A stretch of 64,000 nt of DNA from Bradyrhizobium_A sp052115025 (GTDB lineage: Bacteria > Pseudomonadota > Alphaproteobacteria > Rhizobiales > Xanthobacteraceae). A program made the translations under genes and the position numbers. The stretch lies in contig NZ_JBFRFW010000001.1 in assembly GCF_052115025.1 (NCBI RefSeq), forward strand, positions 310,001 to 374,000, read 5' to 3'. The notes below the pieces were generated by a model, which did no database searches, was not told the DNA's origin, and was given only the letters and a program-made list of their open reading frames with translations. Below are positions 33,828 to 44,384 of the stretch, piece by piece. Within the stretch, counting starts at the first letter, position 1, and each line of letters begins with the position of its first letter.

Positions 33828-35576
33828 ATGATTGCGCCGTCGGCCGACACCGATCCCTGCTGGCACGTGCTGCGCATCGCGGTTTCTTCGATGACCTCCT
33901 GGTTTTCTTCACTGCTGTTGTCCGCCGGACGAACCTTGCGCGGTATCATCCGAGCGATGACCGGACCCGCGCGGCCGACGCTTCCCCACACCGAGGAGAC
34001 CTATCGCTGGCTGTTCGAGAATTCCGTCGACGGCATCTATGTCACGACACCGGCCGGCCAGTTGCTCAACGCCAACCCCGCGCTCGCCCGCATGATGGGT
34101 TATCCGACCCCGCAAGACCTGATTGCGGCCGCCGCCGACATCGCCACCCGGGTCTATGTCGATCCCGACAAGCGAGCCGAGTACCAGCGGCTGATGGAGT
34201 GCGACGGCATCGTCCGGGAATTCGAATACCAGGTCCGCCAATCGAACGGCACCGTTCTCTGGCTGTCGGACAGCGCCGCCGCGGTACGCGACGCTGGCGG
34301 GCGCATCATCCGTTATGAAGGCACGGTGCGCGACATCACCGCACAAAAATCGTCGGAGGCAGCGCTCGCCGAAAGCCGCCAGCGCCTGCAAGAGGTGATC
34401 GACACCGTTCCGGCCGTCATCAATGTGAAGAATACCGAACTGCGTTATGTACTGATGAACCGCTACATGGCGCGGATCTTCAACATCGCGCCGGAGGATG
34501 CGCTCGGCCGCACCACAAGCGAGATCATGTCACGCTATGGCGCGGCCAAGACCGACGCCAACGACCGCCGCGTGCTGGAGAGCCGGCAGGAGCTCGGCTT
34601 CTACGAGGAGGAATACCTCGACTCGAAAGGCACTGCCCGGCAGTGGATGGCCAAGAAGGTCCCGATCGTCGACGATGACGGCAACATCCGCTTCATCGTG
34701 ACGGTCGCCCTCGATATCGGGGACCGCAAGCGCGTCGAGCAGGAGATGCGTGAGGCGCGCGACGCCGCCGAAACCGCGCTGCGCGATCTGCGCGAGACCC
34801 AGAACTCGCTGGTGGAAGCCGAGAAGCTGGCGGCGCTCGGACGCCTCGTCGCCGGCGTCGCCCACGAAGTCAACAATCCGGTCGGCATCAGCCTGACCGT
34901 CGCATCATCGCTGCAGCGCCAGACGCGCCTGTTCGCCGAGGAGGTCGAGCGCGGCGAGCTGCGCAAGTCGAGCCTCACCAACTTCCTGAAGATGGCCGGC
35001 GAAGCGACAACCCAGCTGATGGACAACCTCAACCGCGCCGCCGAGCTGATCCAGTCGTTCAAGCAGGTCGCAACCGACCGTAATTTCACGGAGCGGCGCG
35101 AGTTCGACATTCGCGAATTGACCGAGCAGATCATCACCAGCCTGCGCCCGGGCCTGCGCCGGCAGAATGTCAACCTGACGGTGGACTGCGAACCGGGGCT
35201 GGTGCTGAACAGCTATCCCGGCTCCTACGGCCAGATCCTGACCAACCTGTTCCTGAACGCGGTGATCCACGCCTTCCCGGAAGGGCAGCCAGGCCAGATC
35301 GACGTCAAGGTTCGCGGCCCGGCGAGCGACAGCGTCGAGGTCCTGTTCGCCGACAACGGGCGCGGCATGTCACCGGACGTGCGGCGGCATGCGTTCGATC
35401 CGTTTTTCACGACGAAGCGCAACCAGGGCGGCACCGGGCTCGGACTGCACATCGTCTACAATCTCGTCACCAACCGGCTCGGCGGCCGGATCGGCCTCGA
35501 GTCGACCGTCGGCAGCGGTACCCAGATCCAGATCGTGCTGCCGCGTGTGGCACCGTTCGATCGCGCTGCCGAATAG
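33828..35576 (+). CDS. PAS-domain sensor histidine kinase, soluble
   Basis: 582 residues. There are two PAS domains (residues about 58-180, YRWLFENSVDGIYVTTPAGQ, with a PAC-like ending YEGTVRDITAQK; and about 190-305, LQEVIDTVPAVINVKNTEL to VTVALDIGDRK), a coiled-coil helix, a HisKA-like motif LGRLVAGVAHEVNNPVGISL (H at about 346) and an HATPase_c domain (NLFLNAVIHAF, FADNGRGMSPDV, GGTGLGLHIVYNLV). The HEVNNPVG form is typical of NtrB-like/HK4 kinases. No transmembrane segment is clear, though WFSSLLLSAG near the N-terminus is mildly hydrophobic. No response regulator is adjacent. Internal ATGs at 33891 or 33957 could be the true start. Confidence 0.9.
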   Translation: MIAPSADTDPCWHVLRIAVSSMTSWFSSLLLSAGRTLRGIIRAMTGPARPTLPHTEETYRWLFENSVDGIYVTTPAGQLLNANPALARMMGYPTPQDLIAAAADIATRVYVDPDKRAEYQRLMECDGIVREFEYQVRQSNGTVLWLSDSAAAVRDAGGRIIRYEGTVRDITAQKSSEAALAESRQRLQEVIDTVPAVINVKNTELRYVLMNRYMARIFNIAPEDALGRTTSEIMSRYGAAKTDANDRRVLESRQELGFYEEEYLDSKGTARQWMAKKVPIVDDDGNIRFIVTVALDIGDRKRVEQEMREARDAAETALRDLRETQNSLVEAEKLAALGRLVAGVAHEVNNPVGISLTVASSLQRQTRLFAEEVERGELRKSSLTNFLKMAGEATTQLMDNLNRAAELIQSFKQVATDRNFTERREFDIRELTEQIITSLRPGLRRQNVNLTVDCEPGLVLNSYPGSYGQILTNLFLNAVIHAFPEGQPGQIDVKVRGPASDSVEVLFADNGRGMSPDVRRHAFDPFFTTKRNQGGTGLGLHIVYNLVTNRLGGRIGLESTVGSGTQIQIVLPRVAPFDRAAE

Positions 35577-35605
35577 CCGCACGCACGAACGGGCTATGCC
35601 AGAGA

Positions 35606-37078
35606 TCAGGTGGCCTTGGCGCGAATCCGGCCGGTGACCGGCCCTGTGCGGACATAGACAACGGCGAGGTCGTTGCTGAAAACCTTCTTCCAGCCCTCGA
35701 CGTGCTCCATCAGAAGACCGAGCGGCGTGCCGGCATAGAACACGGCGGCGTCGAGGTCGTAGGTTTCTACGATGCGGAAGAAGGCGTCGGGATCCTTGAG
35801 CAGCAGTGCATTCCAGTGATCGAGCGCGAAACGTTCACCATACAGCTCCGCGCGGCCGTCGATCAGCGGCTTCATGCCGACCCAGATCATATAGCCGCCA
35901 AAACCGTAGTCGTTGAACACCCGCCTGGCGTTGTGTTCGCGCAGGGCGGCGACCGCAGACGCGTAGTTCTCTTCTTCCGGTACCCGAATGTCCCGCACTG
36001 TCGCGAACAGGCAGAGCGCGATCGCGGCGACCGCGGTTGCCGGCAGCAGGCCGAAACGACTTGACCGAGCCTCAGGGCGCAGCGCAAGGCCGAACTGATC
36101 CGCCACCGGCGTCAGCGCCACGATCGGCAACAGCAGCACGAACACCTCGATGTTGCGCATATGGGCCAACGCCATGTGCAGCAGGCCGAGCGCCAGCAGG
36201 ATACGGGTCGGCGGCAACCGAACACCGAAATAGAGCGCCGCGCCGATCAACGCCAGCAGCGCCCCCTCGAACATGACGAACACAGAGACATCGACCGGCC
36301 GCCATTCCGAGATCACACGCAGCAGTTCACCGAGATCGAGAATCCGATGCGCCGCAAGCAGCGAGTTCCAGCCATAGGGTGTAACGCAGCATGCCGCGAG
36401 ACAGCACAGCCCGAACACCGCCCATTGCGCGAACAGCTGACGACGACGCTCTGACGGCGCATGCCACAAGGCATCGAGCGCGATCGGTCCGACCAGCATC
36501 ACGCCGAATACGAAGCTGCCATGCAGGTTGGTCCACAGCACCAGCAGCGGCAACAGACGCCACGACGGCCGCTCCGCGCGGTCGGCCGCGGCGATCAGCC
36601 CGGCCCCCCATGCCACCATCACCGGCATCGCCAGCACATGCGGACGGGCGAAGAAGTGAAACGACGACAACGTGAACGCCATGGTGGCGACAAAGCAGGC
36701 GTAGGTCGGCGGCAGCCGCTGCCCGAGAACGCGCGTCAGTACGGTGACGGCAAGACTGAGCGCGAGCGCGCAGAGCAAAATCACCCCACTCCAGCCCGCG
36801 ACGGCATAGGCTGCGGCAAACAGCACCTGCGACAGCCAGGACGATGACATCCAGGGCTGTCCGGCCTTCGTCAGCGAATAGATGTCGACGTAGGGTACGG
36901 CGCGGTTGGCGAGAATCCACTCACCGACCCGGATCTGCCAGAACGTATCGCTGTCGAACAGCAGCTTGGGCGTCAGCAGCACCACCATCATCGCCGCGGC
37001 GGCGGCGAGCCAGAACCACGCCGGCGGCCACGCAAATGCGCGGGCCGTGCGCAGGCTGTCGAGACTGGTGACGCTCAT
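35606..37078 (-). CDS. Polytopic membrane protein, GT-C-like, paralog A
   Basis: 490 residues with about ten to twelve hydrophobic segments. A first-loop motif LLFDSDTFWQIRVGEWILAN resembles the acidic D-x-D plus Trp signature of GT-C glycosyltransferase-like membrane proteins, followed by SSSWLSQVLFAAAYAVAGW. The C-terminal soluble part contains FNDYGFGGYMIWVGMKPLIDGRAELYGE. It is closely similar to the next gene over its whole length, so the two are a tandem duplication. ATG at 37078 (MSVTSLDSL) is chosen because the paralog starts the same way; the frame runs on upstream without similarity. Substrate unknown. Confidence 0.75.
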   Translation of the reverse strand: MSVTSLDSLRTARAFAWPPAWFWLAAAAAMMVVLLTPKLLFDSDTFWQIRVGEWILANRAVPYVDIYSLTKAGQPWMSSSWLSQVLFAAAYAVAGWSGVILLCALALSLAVTVLTRVLGQRLPPTYACFVATMAFTLSSFHFFARPHVLAMPVMVAWGAGLIAAADRAERPSWRLLPLLVLWTNLHGSFVFGVMLVGPIALDALWHAPSERRRQLFAQWAVFGLCCLAACCVTPYGWNSLLAAHRILDLGELLRVISEWRPVDVSVFVMFEGALLALIGAALYFGVRLPPTRILLALGLLHMALAHMRNIEVFVLLLPIVALTPVADQFGLALRPEARSSRFGLLPATAVAAIALCLFATVRDIRVPEEENYASAVAALREHNARRVFNDYGFGGYMIWVGMKPLIDGRAELYGERFALDHWNALLLKDPDAFFRIVETYDLDAAVFYAGTPLGLLMEHVEGWKKVFSNDLAVVYVRTGPVTGRIRAKAT

Positions 37079-37136
37079 AAGGCCCCCGTGGGCATGGAAA
37101 GATCGGGCAATCGGGCCGGATCCAATCAGCCAACCG

Positions 37137-37154
37137 ATAATTTCAAGTAAACCG
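37137..37154 (-). promoter_or_regulatory. Shared 18-bp element upstream of membrane paralog A
   Basis: On the minus strand the sequence is CGGTTTACTTGAAATTAT, 58 bp before the start codon. The same element with two changes (CC for TT) lies 51 bp before paralog B. The AAATTAT end could be a -10 region; the conservation of a non-coding block suggests a promoter or regulator site. Confidence 0.5.
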
Positions 37155-37215
37155 GCCTCCGGGCACACCTCGTCGCGCGCGAACGAGGCCTCTGATGATG
37201 CAGGGAAAATTGCCG

Positions 37216-38715
37216 TCAGCGTGCGGGCGACGGCGCTCCCGCCCGCGGCGGCGTCTCCCCGTCCCGCGCGCGCGTACGGATATGGATCACCATGAAATCA
37301 TTGCCATAAAGCCGCCGCCAGCCATCGAGGCGGTCCAGCACACGCACCGCAGGCGCGTTGGCATCAAGAGCGGTGGCATCGATGTCATAGCCGTCGAGCA
37401 GGCGGAACAGTACATCAGGCTCCTGCAGTGACACGGCCCTGGAATAGTCCAGCCCGTACGTCTCGCCATAGAGTTCGGCGCGGCCGTCGATGAAGGGGTG
37501 CAGGCCGGACCAGATCATGTATCCGCCGAAGCCATGCTCGTTGAACACGCGCCTTGCCCCGACGTCCCGCAGCATTGCGACGATGTCGGCGCTTTGCTGC
37601 TCCCGTGGCGGCCGGATCTGGTGGGCGACCACCGCTCCACCGATCATCAGCGCTGCGACGCCGACGACGATAGCCGACCCGCTCCAGGAGAACGGCTGCG
37701 CCGGATGCGAGCGCCCCAAGGCTGCCGCGAAGCGGTTCGCCAGCGGCGTCATCAGCACCAGCGGCAGCAGCAGCGCGAACACCTCGACATTACGCACATG
37801 CCCAAGCGCCATGTGCAGCAGACCAAGCACCAGCAGGATGCGTGGCGGTGATAGCTTGACGCCCGCGGACAGCGCACATCCGACCAGCGCCAGCAGGCAA
37901 CCCTCGAACAGGCTGAAATCGGCGAAGCTGAACGGCGCCCATTCCGCGATCAGCGGCAGCAGCGCGCCGAGGCTGAGAATCTTGTGTGACGCGAGCAGTG
38001 CGCCCCAGCCATACGGTGTCAGGCCGCACGCGAGCAGCGCACCGCCCCCGAACAGCGCCCAGCCCAGCGCCAACGGCTTGCGCTTTGCCGCTTCGACATT
38101 CCAGACCGCATCGAGTGCGAACGGGCCGATCAGGGCGAGGCCCAGAACAAAGCTGCCATGCAGGTTGGCCCACAACACAAGCAGCGGCAGCCGTCCAAAC
38201 GACGGCCGCGCGCCGCGATCCGAAGCCGTCACCAGCCCCTCCACCCACGCCACCATCACTGGCATGGCGAGCAGATGAGGGCGCGCGAAGAAGTGGGGCG
38301 ACGACAGCGCGAACGCCAGGGCCGTGACGAAGCAGGCATAGGCCAGCGGCAACCGCTGTGTCAGGGAGCGAATGAGCAACGCGACGGTGATGCCGAGCGC
38401 CAGTGCACACGGCAGCACCACGCCGGCCCAGCCGCCAATCGCATAGGCCGCAGCGAACAGCACCTGGGACAACCACGACGACGAGACCCAGGCCTCACCG
38501 GCCCTGGTCAGGGAATAGACGTCGACCAGTGGAACCGCGCGATGCTCGAGAATCCACTGCCCGACCTTGACCTGCCAGTAGGTATCGGTGTCGACCAGCA
38601 GGCTGCTGCCCATGGCCATCACCAGCACGCTCGCCCCCGCGGCCAGCATCAGCCAGAACGGCGGCCACGCCAGCAGTCGACTCTGCGGTACATTCTCCAG
38701 GCTGGTCACGGTCAT
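37216..38715 (-). CDS. Polytopic membrane protein, GT-C-like, paralog B
   Basis: 499 residues, about ten to twelve hydrophobic segments. It mirrors paralog A block by block: MTVTSLENV at the start, LLVDTDTYWQVKVGQWILEH, VPLVDVYSLTRAGEAWVSSS, LSQVLFAAAYAIGGWAGVVL, and near the C-terminus FNEHGFGGYMIWSGLHPFIDGRAELYGE with a following DYSRAVSLQEPD. The D-x-D-x-x-W loop suggests a lipid-sugar-dependent glycosyltransferase-like fold, but activity is not shown. A frame upstream of the chosen ATG has no similarity to the paralog. A Pro/Ala-rich tail of about 15 residues is absent from paralog A. Confidence 0.75.
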   Translation of the reverse strand: MTVTSLENVPQSRLLAWPPFWLMLAAGASVLVMAMGSSLLVDTDTYWQVKVGQWILEHRAVPLVDVYSLTRAGEAWVSSSWLSQVLFAAAYAIGGWAGVVLPCALALGITVALLIRSLTQRLPLAYACFVTALAFALSSPHFFARPHLLAMPVMVAWVEGLVTASDRGARPSFGRLPLLVLWANLHGSFVLGLALIGPFALDAVWNVEAAKRKPLALGWALFGGGALLACGLTPYGWGALLASHKILSLGALLPLIAEWAPFSFADFSLFEGCLLALVGCALSAGVKLSPPRILLVLGLLHMALGHVRNVEVFALLLPLVLMTPLANRFAAALGRSHPAQPFSWSGSAIVVGVAALMIGGAVVAHQIRPPREQQSADIVAMLRDVGARRVFNEHGFGGYMIWSGLHPFIDGRAELYGETYGLDYSRAVSLQEPDVLFRLLDGYDIDATALDANAPAVRVLDRLDGWRRLYGNDFMVIHIRTRARDGETPPRAGAPSPAR

Positions 38716-38766
38716 GGATTTTGCGGATTCTCGCCGTCGGCACGGTGGAACCCAAGCAGCGAACAC

Positions 38767-38784
38767 ATAATTTCGGGTAAACCG
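38767..38784 (-). promoter_or_regulatory. Shared 18-bp element upstream of membrane paralog B
   Basis: On the minus strand the sequence is CGGTTTACCCGAAATTAT, 51 bp before the start codon; 16 of 18 bases match the element before paralog A, at nearly the same distance. Regulatory function is inferred from this conservation. Confidence 0.5.
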
Positions 38785-38960
38785 CGGCCCGCAATCTGTC
38801 GATTTCAGCGGCAAAGGCCGCTGTAAAGCAGGGCAGCGCGCTGACGGAGCACAAGCTTCGCCAGAGCGACCGGCCCCATCATTGCCACGAATGGCTGACA
38901 CATCCGCCGCGAAATCGCCGGCTCCGCGCCGCCTGACCACCTGCAGTTCCGGAATTCACC

Positions 38961-39530
38961 ATGCGCTTGCTGCCCTCGCCTCTCTTCGGCCTCGTCACCT
39001 GCCTGGCCCTCGCGGCGATCGGACCGGCCCAGGCGCAAGATGCTCCGCAGGCGCAGGACGGGCAGCAGATGCAGGAGGCGCCCCAGGCGCAGGAAGTGCC
39101 CGAGCCGCAGGACGTTCCGCAGAAGCGCGGTGTGCGACAGCACGCGTCCGTCGCACAAAGCCGCCCCTACGACGCCATCATCGCCAACCACGCCACCGCC
39201 AACGGCATACCCGAGGCGCTGGTCCATCGCGTGATCAAGCGCGAGAGCCGCTATCAGCCCAACCTGATCGGCCATGGCGGCACCATCGGACTGATGCAGA
39301 TCAAGCTCGGCACCGCGCGCAGCCTCGGTTACAGCGGCACCGCCGAAGGGCTGCGCGATCCCGAGACCAATCTCACCTACGGCATCCGCTATCTCGCCGG
39401 CGCCTACCGCACGGCCAACGGCAATCACGACCGCGCGGTGTCCTACTATGCCGGCGGCTACTACTATGCCGCGAAACGCCAGCGCAAAATGCCGCTGGTG
39501 CTGCACGTTATCGATACACCCGCACGCTGA
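38961..39530 (+). CDS. Secreted lytic transglycosylase (SLT domain)
   Basis: 189 residues. A signal peptide (MRLLPSPLFGLVTCLALAAI, cleavage after AQA near residue 25) is followed by a Gln/Pro-rich linker with an imperfect repeat (QAQDG, QMQEAPQAQEVPEPQDVPQ) and an SLT domain from about residue 70. Catalytic Glu95 sits in HRVIKRESRYQPNLIG, with GTIGLMQIKLGTARSLGYSG, DPETNLTYGIRYLAGAYR and the late YYAGGYYYAAKR. It cleaves peptidoglycan glycan strands with anhydro-MurNAc formation in the periplasm. It is a single gene upstream of the thiamine operon. Confidence 0.9.
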   Translation: MRLLPSPLFGLVTCLALAAIGPAQAQDAPQAQDGQQMQEAPQAQEVPEPQDVPQKRGVRQHASVAQSRPYDAIIANHATANGIPEALVHRVIKRESRYQPNLIGHGGTIGLMQIKLGTARSLGYSGTAEGLRDPETNLTYGIRYLAGAYRTANGNHDRAVSYYAGGYYYAAKRQRKMPLVLHVIDTPAR

Positions 39531-39641
39531 TCAGGCCACTCCTACAGGCGTGACGCGCCACCACGCGGTTTGTGCGTCGCACAGCGCATCCGCGCGCGGC
39601 CCGGGCGATGCTCCTGCGCCTGACGCGATCCGGCCATGCGG

Positions 39642-39669
39642 TTGACCTTTTGTGACAGCAGACTAATAT
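39642..39669 (+). promoter_or_regulatory. Promoter of the thiamine operon
   Basis: TTGACC (-35) at 39642-39647 and TAATAT (-10) at 39664-39669 are separated by 16 bp, a good sigma-70-type match immediately before the riboswitch. Transcription should start near 39676. Confidence 0.7.
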
Positions 39670-39675
39670 CGGCGG

Positions 39676-39771
39676 CAGTTCCGAGGGGGGCTCCGGCAAG
39701 GAGCTGAGATACCGCAGATGGCGCGGTGACCCTTTGAACCTGATCCGGGTCATGCCGGCGAAGGGACAGGG
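39676..39771 (+). promoter_or_regulatory. TPP riboswitch (THI element)
   Basis: The diagnostic blocks are present in order: GGAGCTGAGATACC (39700-39713), the variable helix, and ACCCTTTGAACCTGATCCGG (39729-39748) followed by GTCATGCCGGCGAAGGGACA. The 3' strand of the closing helix, AAGGGACAGGG, runs directly into the thiO ATG at 39772 and contains its ribosome-binding site. TPP binding should therefore hide that site and block translation; no separate terminator hairpin is seen. Confidence 0.95.
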
Positions 39772-40806
39772 ATGGTTCAAACCGCTTCAGCTTCACGCAC
39801 ATCGTCGATTCGCGCGTCCAACGGCCTCGCCGTCGATATCATCGGCGCGGGCGTAGCCGGCACCTGGCAGGCGCTGATGCTGGCAAAAGCCGGCTGCCAG
39901 GTGACGATCTACGAGCGCGACACCGCGGCGCTGACCGCCGCAACCAGCCATGTCGCCGGCGGCATGCTGGCGCCGTGGTGCGAGGCCGAATCGTCGGAAC
40001 CCGTCATCGTGCGGCTCGGCGTCCGCGCCCTCGACCTGTGGCGCGAAGAACTGCCGGACACGCCGTTCAACGGCTCGCTGGTGGTGGCGCATCCGCGCGA
40101 CCGCGCCGACTTCGAGCGTTTCGCGCGGCTCACCAGCCATCACCAGCGGCTCGACGCCGACGGCGTCAATGCGATCGAGCCCTCGCTCGACGGCCGCTTC
40201 CGCGACGCGCTGTTTTTCCCCGACGAAGGCCATGTCGAGCCACGGCGCGTGCTGCCGCAGCTGCATGCCCGTCTCGCCGCCATGGGCGTGACGATCCGCT
40301 TCGAGACCGAGCGCACCGAAACGTCCGCCGATCTCACGATCGACTGCCGCGGCCTTGCCGCGCGCGACGTTTCGCCGGATCTGCGCGGCGTCAAGGGCGA
40401 GATGATCCTGGTCGAGACTGACGAGGTGAGGCTGGCGCGTCCGATCCGCTTCCTGCACCCGCGCTGGCCGCTCTATGTCATCCCGCGCGACAACAACCGC
40501 TTCATGATCGGCGCCACGTCGATCGAGAGCGAGGACCGCGGCGTCAGCGTGCGCTCCGCGCTGGAACTGCTGAGCGCTGCCTACGCCGTGCATCCGGCGT
40601 TCGGTGAGGCGCGCATCCTCGAGGTCAATGCCGGCCTGCGCCCAGCCTTTCCCGACAACCTGCCGCGCATCGCCGTCAAGGATAACACCATCGCCGTCAA
40701 CGGCCTGTACCGCCACGGCTTCCTGCTGGCCCCGGCGCTCGCGGAGCTGACCGCGGCCTATGTCGCGCGCGGCGAGATCGACAACGAGGTGATGACATGT
40801 TCCTGA
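39772..40806 (+). CDS. thiO: Glycine oxidase ThiO (FAD-dependent)
   Basis: 344 residues. A Rossmann dinucleotide-binding loop VDIIGAGVAGTWQALMLAKAG near residue 24, the DAO-family AATSHVAGGMLAPWCEAE segment, IGATSIESEDRGVSVRS and a C-terminal GLYRHGFLLAPALAELTAAY motif identify the family. It oxidises glycine to iminoacetate (dehydroglycine) for thiazole formation. It is first in the thi operon behind the TPP riboswitch. Its end overlaps thiS by 10 bases. Its presence (instead of ThiH) fits an oxygen-dependent thiazole pathway. Confidence 0.93.
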   Translation: MVQTASASRTSSIRASNGLAVDIIGAGVAGTWQALMLAKAGCQVTIYERDTAALTAATSHVAGGMLAPWCEAESSEPVIVRLGVRALDLWREELPDTPFNGSLVVAHPRDRADFERFARLTSHHQRLDADGVNAIEPSLDGRFRDALFFPDEGHVEPRRVLPQLHARLAAMGVTIRFETERTETSADLTIDCRGLAARDVSPDLRGVKGEMILVETDEVRLARPIRFLHPRWPLYVIPRDNNRFMIGATSIESEDRGVSVRSALELLSAAYAVHPAFGEARILEVNAGLRPAFPDNLPRIAVKDNTIAVNGLYRHGFLLAPALAELTAAYVARGEIDNEVMTCS

Positions 40807-40994
40807 TTGTCAATGGCGAGCGCACACAGACGCAGGCGACGCGCGTCGACGCGCTGCTGGGCGAACTCGACTACACCGGCAACCACCTCGCGGTCGCGGT
40901 GAACTACGACGTGGTGCCGCGCAGCCGCTGGGCCGAGACGACACTGAACGATGGCGACCAGGTCGAGATCCTGACGCCGCGCCAGGGCGGATAA
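40797..40994 (+). CDS. thiS: Sulfur carrier protein ThiS
   Basis: 65 residues with a ubiquitin-like fold and the obligatory C-terminal Gly-Gly (VEILTPRQGG) that is thiocarboxylated. MFLIVNGERTQTQATRVDAL starts the first strand. It donates sulfur to ThiG. It overlaps thiO by 10 bases and lies four bases before thiG, so coupled expression is likely. No thiF is visible in the window. Confidence 0.95.
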   Translation: MFLIVNGERTQTQATRVDALLGELDYTGNHLAVAVNYDVVPRSRWAETTLNDGDQVEILTPRQGG

Positions 40995-40998
40995 CACC

Positions 40999-41781
40999 AT
41001 GGTCAAATTCTACGACACCGAACTCTCCTCGCGCCTGCTGATCGGCACGGCGCTGTATCCTTCGCCGGCGATCATGCAGGCGGCGATCCGCGCGTCTGGC
41101 TCGGAGATGGTCACCGTCTCCGTGCGCCGCGAAAGCTCGGGCGGCAAGACTGGCGAGGCATTCTGGTCGCTGATCCGCGAGCTCGGCGTGACGGTGCTGC
41201 CCAACACAGCCGGCTGCAAGAGCGTCCGCGAGGCGGTGACCACTGCCAGGCTCGCTCGCGAGCTGTTCGATACCAACCGTATCAAGCTCGAAGTGATCGC
41301 CGACGACGAGACGCTGCAGCCTGACGTGGTCGGCCTGGTCGAAGCCGCGACCATCCTGATCAAGGACGGCTTCGAGGTCTTCCCCTATTGCACCGAGGAT
41401 CTCGGCGTCGCGCTGCGCCTCGTCGACGCCGGCTGCCGTGTGGTAATGCCCTGGGCGTCGCCGATCGGCAGTGCACGCGGCATCACCAACCGCGACGCGC
41501 TGAAGCTGCTGCGCCAGCGCCTGCCCGACATCACGCTGGTGGTCGACGCCGGCATCGGCGCGCCGTCGCATGCCGCCGAGGCGCTTGAACTCGGCTTCGA
41601 CGCCGTGCTGCTCAACACCGCGGTGGCGAAGGCCGCCGATCCCGTGGCGATGGCGGGTGCGTTCCGCAAGGCGATCGAGGCCGGTCGCACCGGCTTCGAG
41701 GCCGGCCTGATGGGCGCCCGCGACTTCGCTTCCCCCTCCACCCCTGTCATCGGGACTCCGTTCTGGCATGCCGTATCCTGA
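40999..41781 (+). CDS. thiG: Thiazole synthase ThiG
   Basis: 260 residues, TIM barrel. Family stretches are SRLLIGTALYPSPAIMQAAI, EMVTVSVRRES, LPNTAGCKSVREAVTTARLA, NRIKLEVIADDETLQPDVVG, DLGVALRLVDAGCRVVMPWA with SPIGSARGI, and DAGIGAPSHAAEALELGFD. It forms the thiazole ring from deoxyxylulose phosphate, dehydroglycine and ThiS-COSH. It overlaps thiE by 14 bases. Confidence 0.95.
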   Translation: MVKFYDTELSSRLLIGTALYPSPAIMQAAIRASGSEMVTVSVRRESSGGKTGEAFWSLIRELGVTVLPNTAGCKSVREAVTTARLARELFDTNRIKLEVIADDETLQPDVVGLVEAATILIKDGFEVFPYCTEDLGVALRLVDAGCRVVMPWASPIGSARGITNRDALKLLRQRLPDITLVVDAGIGAPSHAAEALELGFDAVLLNTAVAKAADPVAMAGAFRKAIEAGRTGFEAGLMGARDFASPSTPVIGTPFWHAVS

Positions 41782-42376
41782 CCGCTTCTATCCCGTCGTC
41801 GACAGCCTCGCCTGGGTCAAGCGCCTCGCCGCGCTCGGCGTCGGCACCGTGCAGCTGCGCGCCAAGAACCTTGGCGACGCCGACGCGCTGGCGCTGGTGC
41901 GCGAGGCCCTTGCCGCGACCCACGGCACCGGCCTCAAGCTCGTGGTCAACGACTACTGGCGCGCGGCGATCGACGCCAGGGCCGAGCATGTCCATCTCGG
42001 CCAGGAGGATCTCGCCGACGCCGACGTCAAGGCGATCAAGGCGGCAGGGCTGACGCTCGGCCTGTCGACCCACGACGACGCCGAGCTCGACAATGCCCTG
42101 CGCCATCAGCCCGACTATGTCGCGCTCGGCCCGATCTTCTTCACGACGCTGAAGGCAATGCGCTTCGCGCCGCAGGGCATTTCCAAGATCACCGAATGGA
42201 AGAAGCGCGTCGGCGCCATTCCGCTGGTCGCGATCGGCGGCATCAAGCTCGAGCACGCCGCCGAGATCTTTGCCGCCGGCGCCGATTCCATCGCCGTCGT
42301 CAGCGACGTCACCCAGAACACCGATCCGGACGCGCGGGTGCGCGCCTGGCTCGATCACGTGTCCCAGCCCGCTTAA
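41768..42376 (+). CDS. thiE: Thiamine-phosphate synthase ThiE
   Basis: 202 residues, small TIM barrel. It shows VGTVQLRAKNLGDADALALV, LVVNDYWRAAIDARAEHVHL with GQEDLADAD, GLSTHDDAELDNAL, YVALGPIFFTTLKAMRFAPQ and VAIGGIKLEHAAEIFAAGAD. It joins HMP-diphosphate and thiazole phosphate. The GPIF-FTTLK phosphate loop is slightly different from the common GPvfpT-xtK form, as in related alphaproteobacteria. It starts inside thiG and is followed by thiC after 29 bases. Confidence 0.92.
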   Translation: MPYPDRFYPVVDSLAWVKRLAALGVGTVQLRAKNLGDADALALVREALAATHGTGLKLVVNDYWRAAIDARAEHVHLGQEDLADADVKAIKAAGLTLGLSTHDDAELDNALRHQPDYVALGPIFFTTLKAMRFAPQGISKITEWKKRVGAIPLVAIGGIKLEHAAEIFAAGADSIAVVSDVTQNTDPDARVRAWLDHVSQPA

Positions 42377-42405
42377 GAGATTTTGAGAATTTCAAGGAGG
42401 ATGCC

Positions 42406-44304
<1,899 letters not shown>

Positions 44305-44342
44305 GCGCCCGGACTGCCCCTATGGAGGGCAATGACAACGAC

Positions 44343-44367
44343 AAACGCGCGGCCTCGCCGCGCGTTT
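44343..44367. terminator. Bidirectional terminator between thiC and the DUF2277 gene
   Basis: AAACGCGCGGC and GCCGCGCGTTT form a perfect 11-bp stem with a CTC loop, with T-rich ends on both strands. It lies between convergent genes and can serve both. Confidence 0.85.
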
Positions 44368-44384
44368 TGCGTTTCCGGCCTGTG

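Noticed and set aside
36072..38476. Possible insertion sequence or transposon causing the tandem paralogs
   Set aside because: No terminal repeats, transposase or target duplication around the pair; divergence between the two indicates an old duplication.
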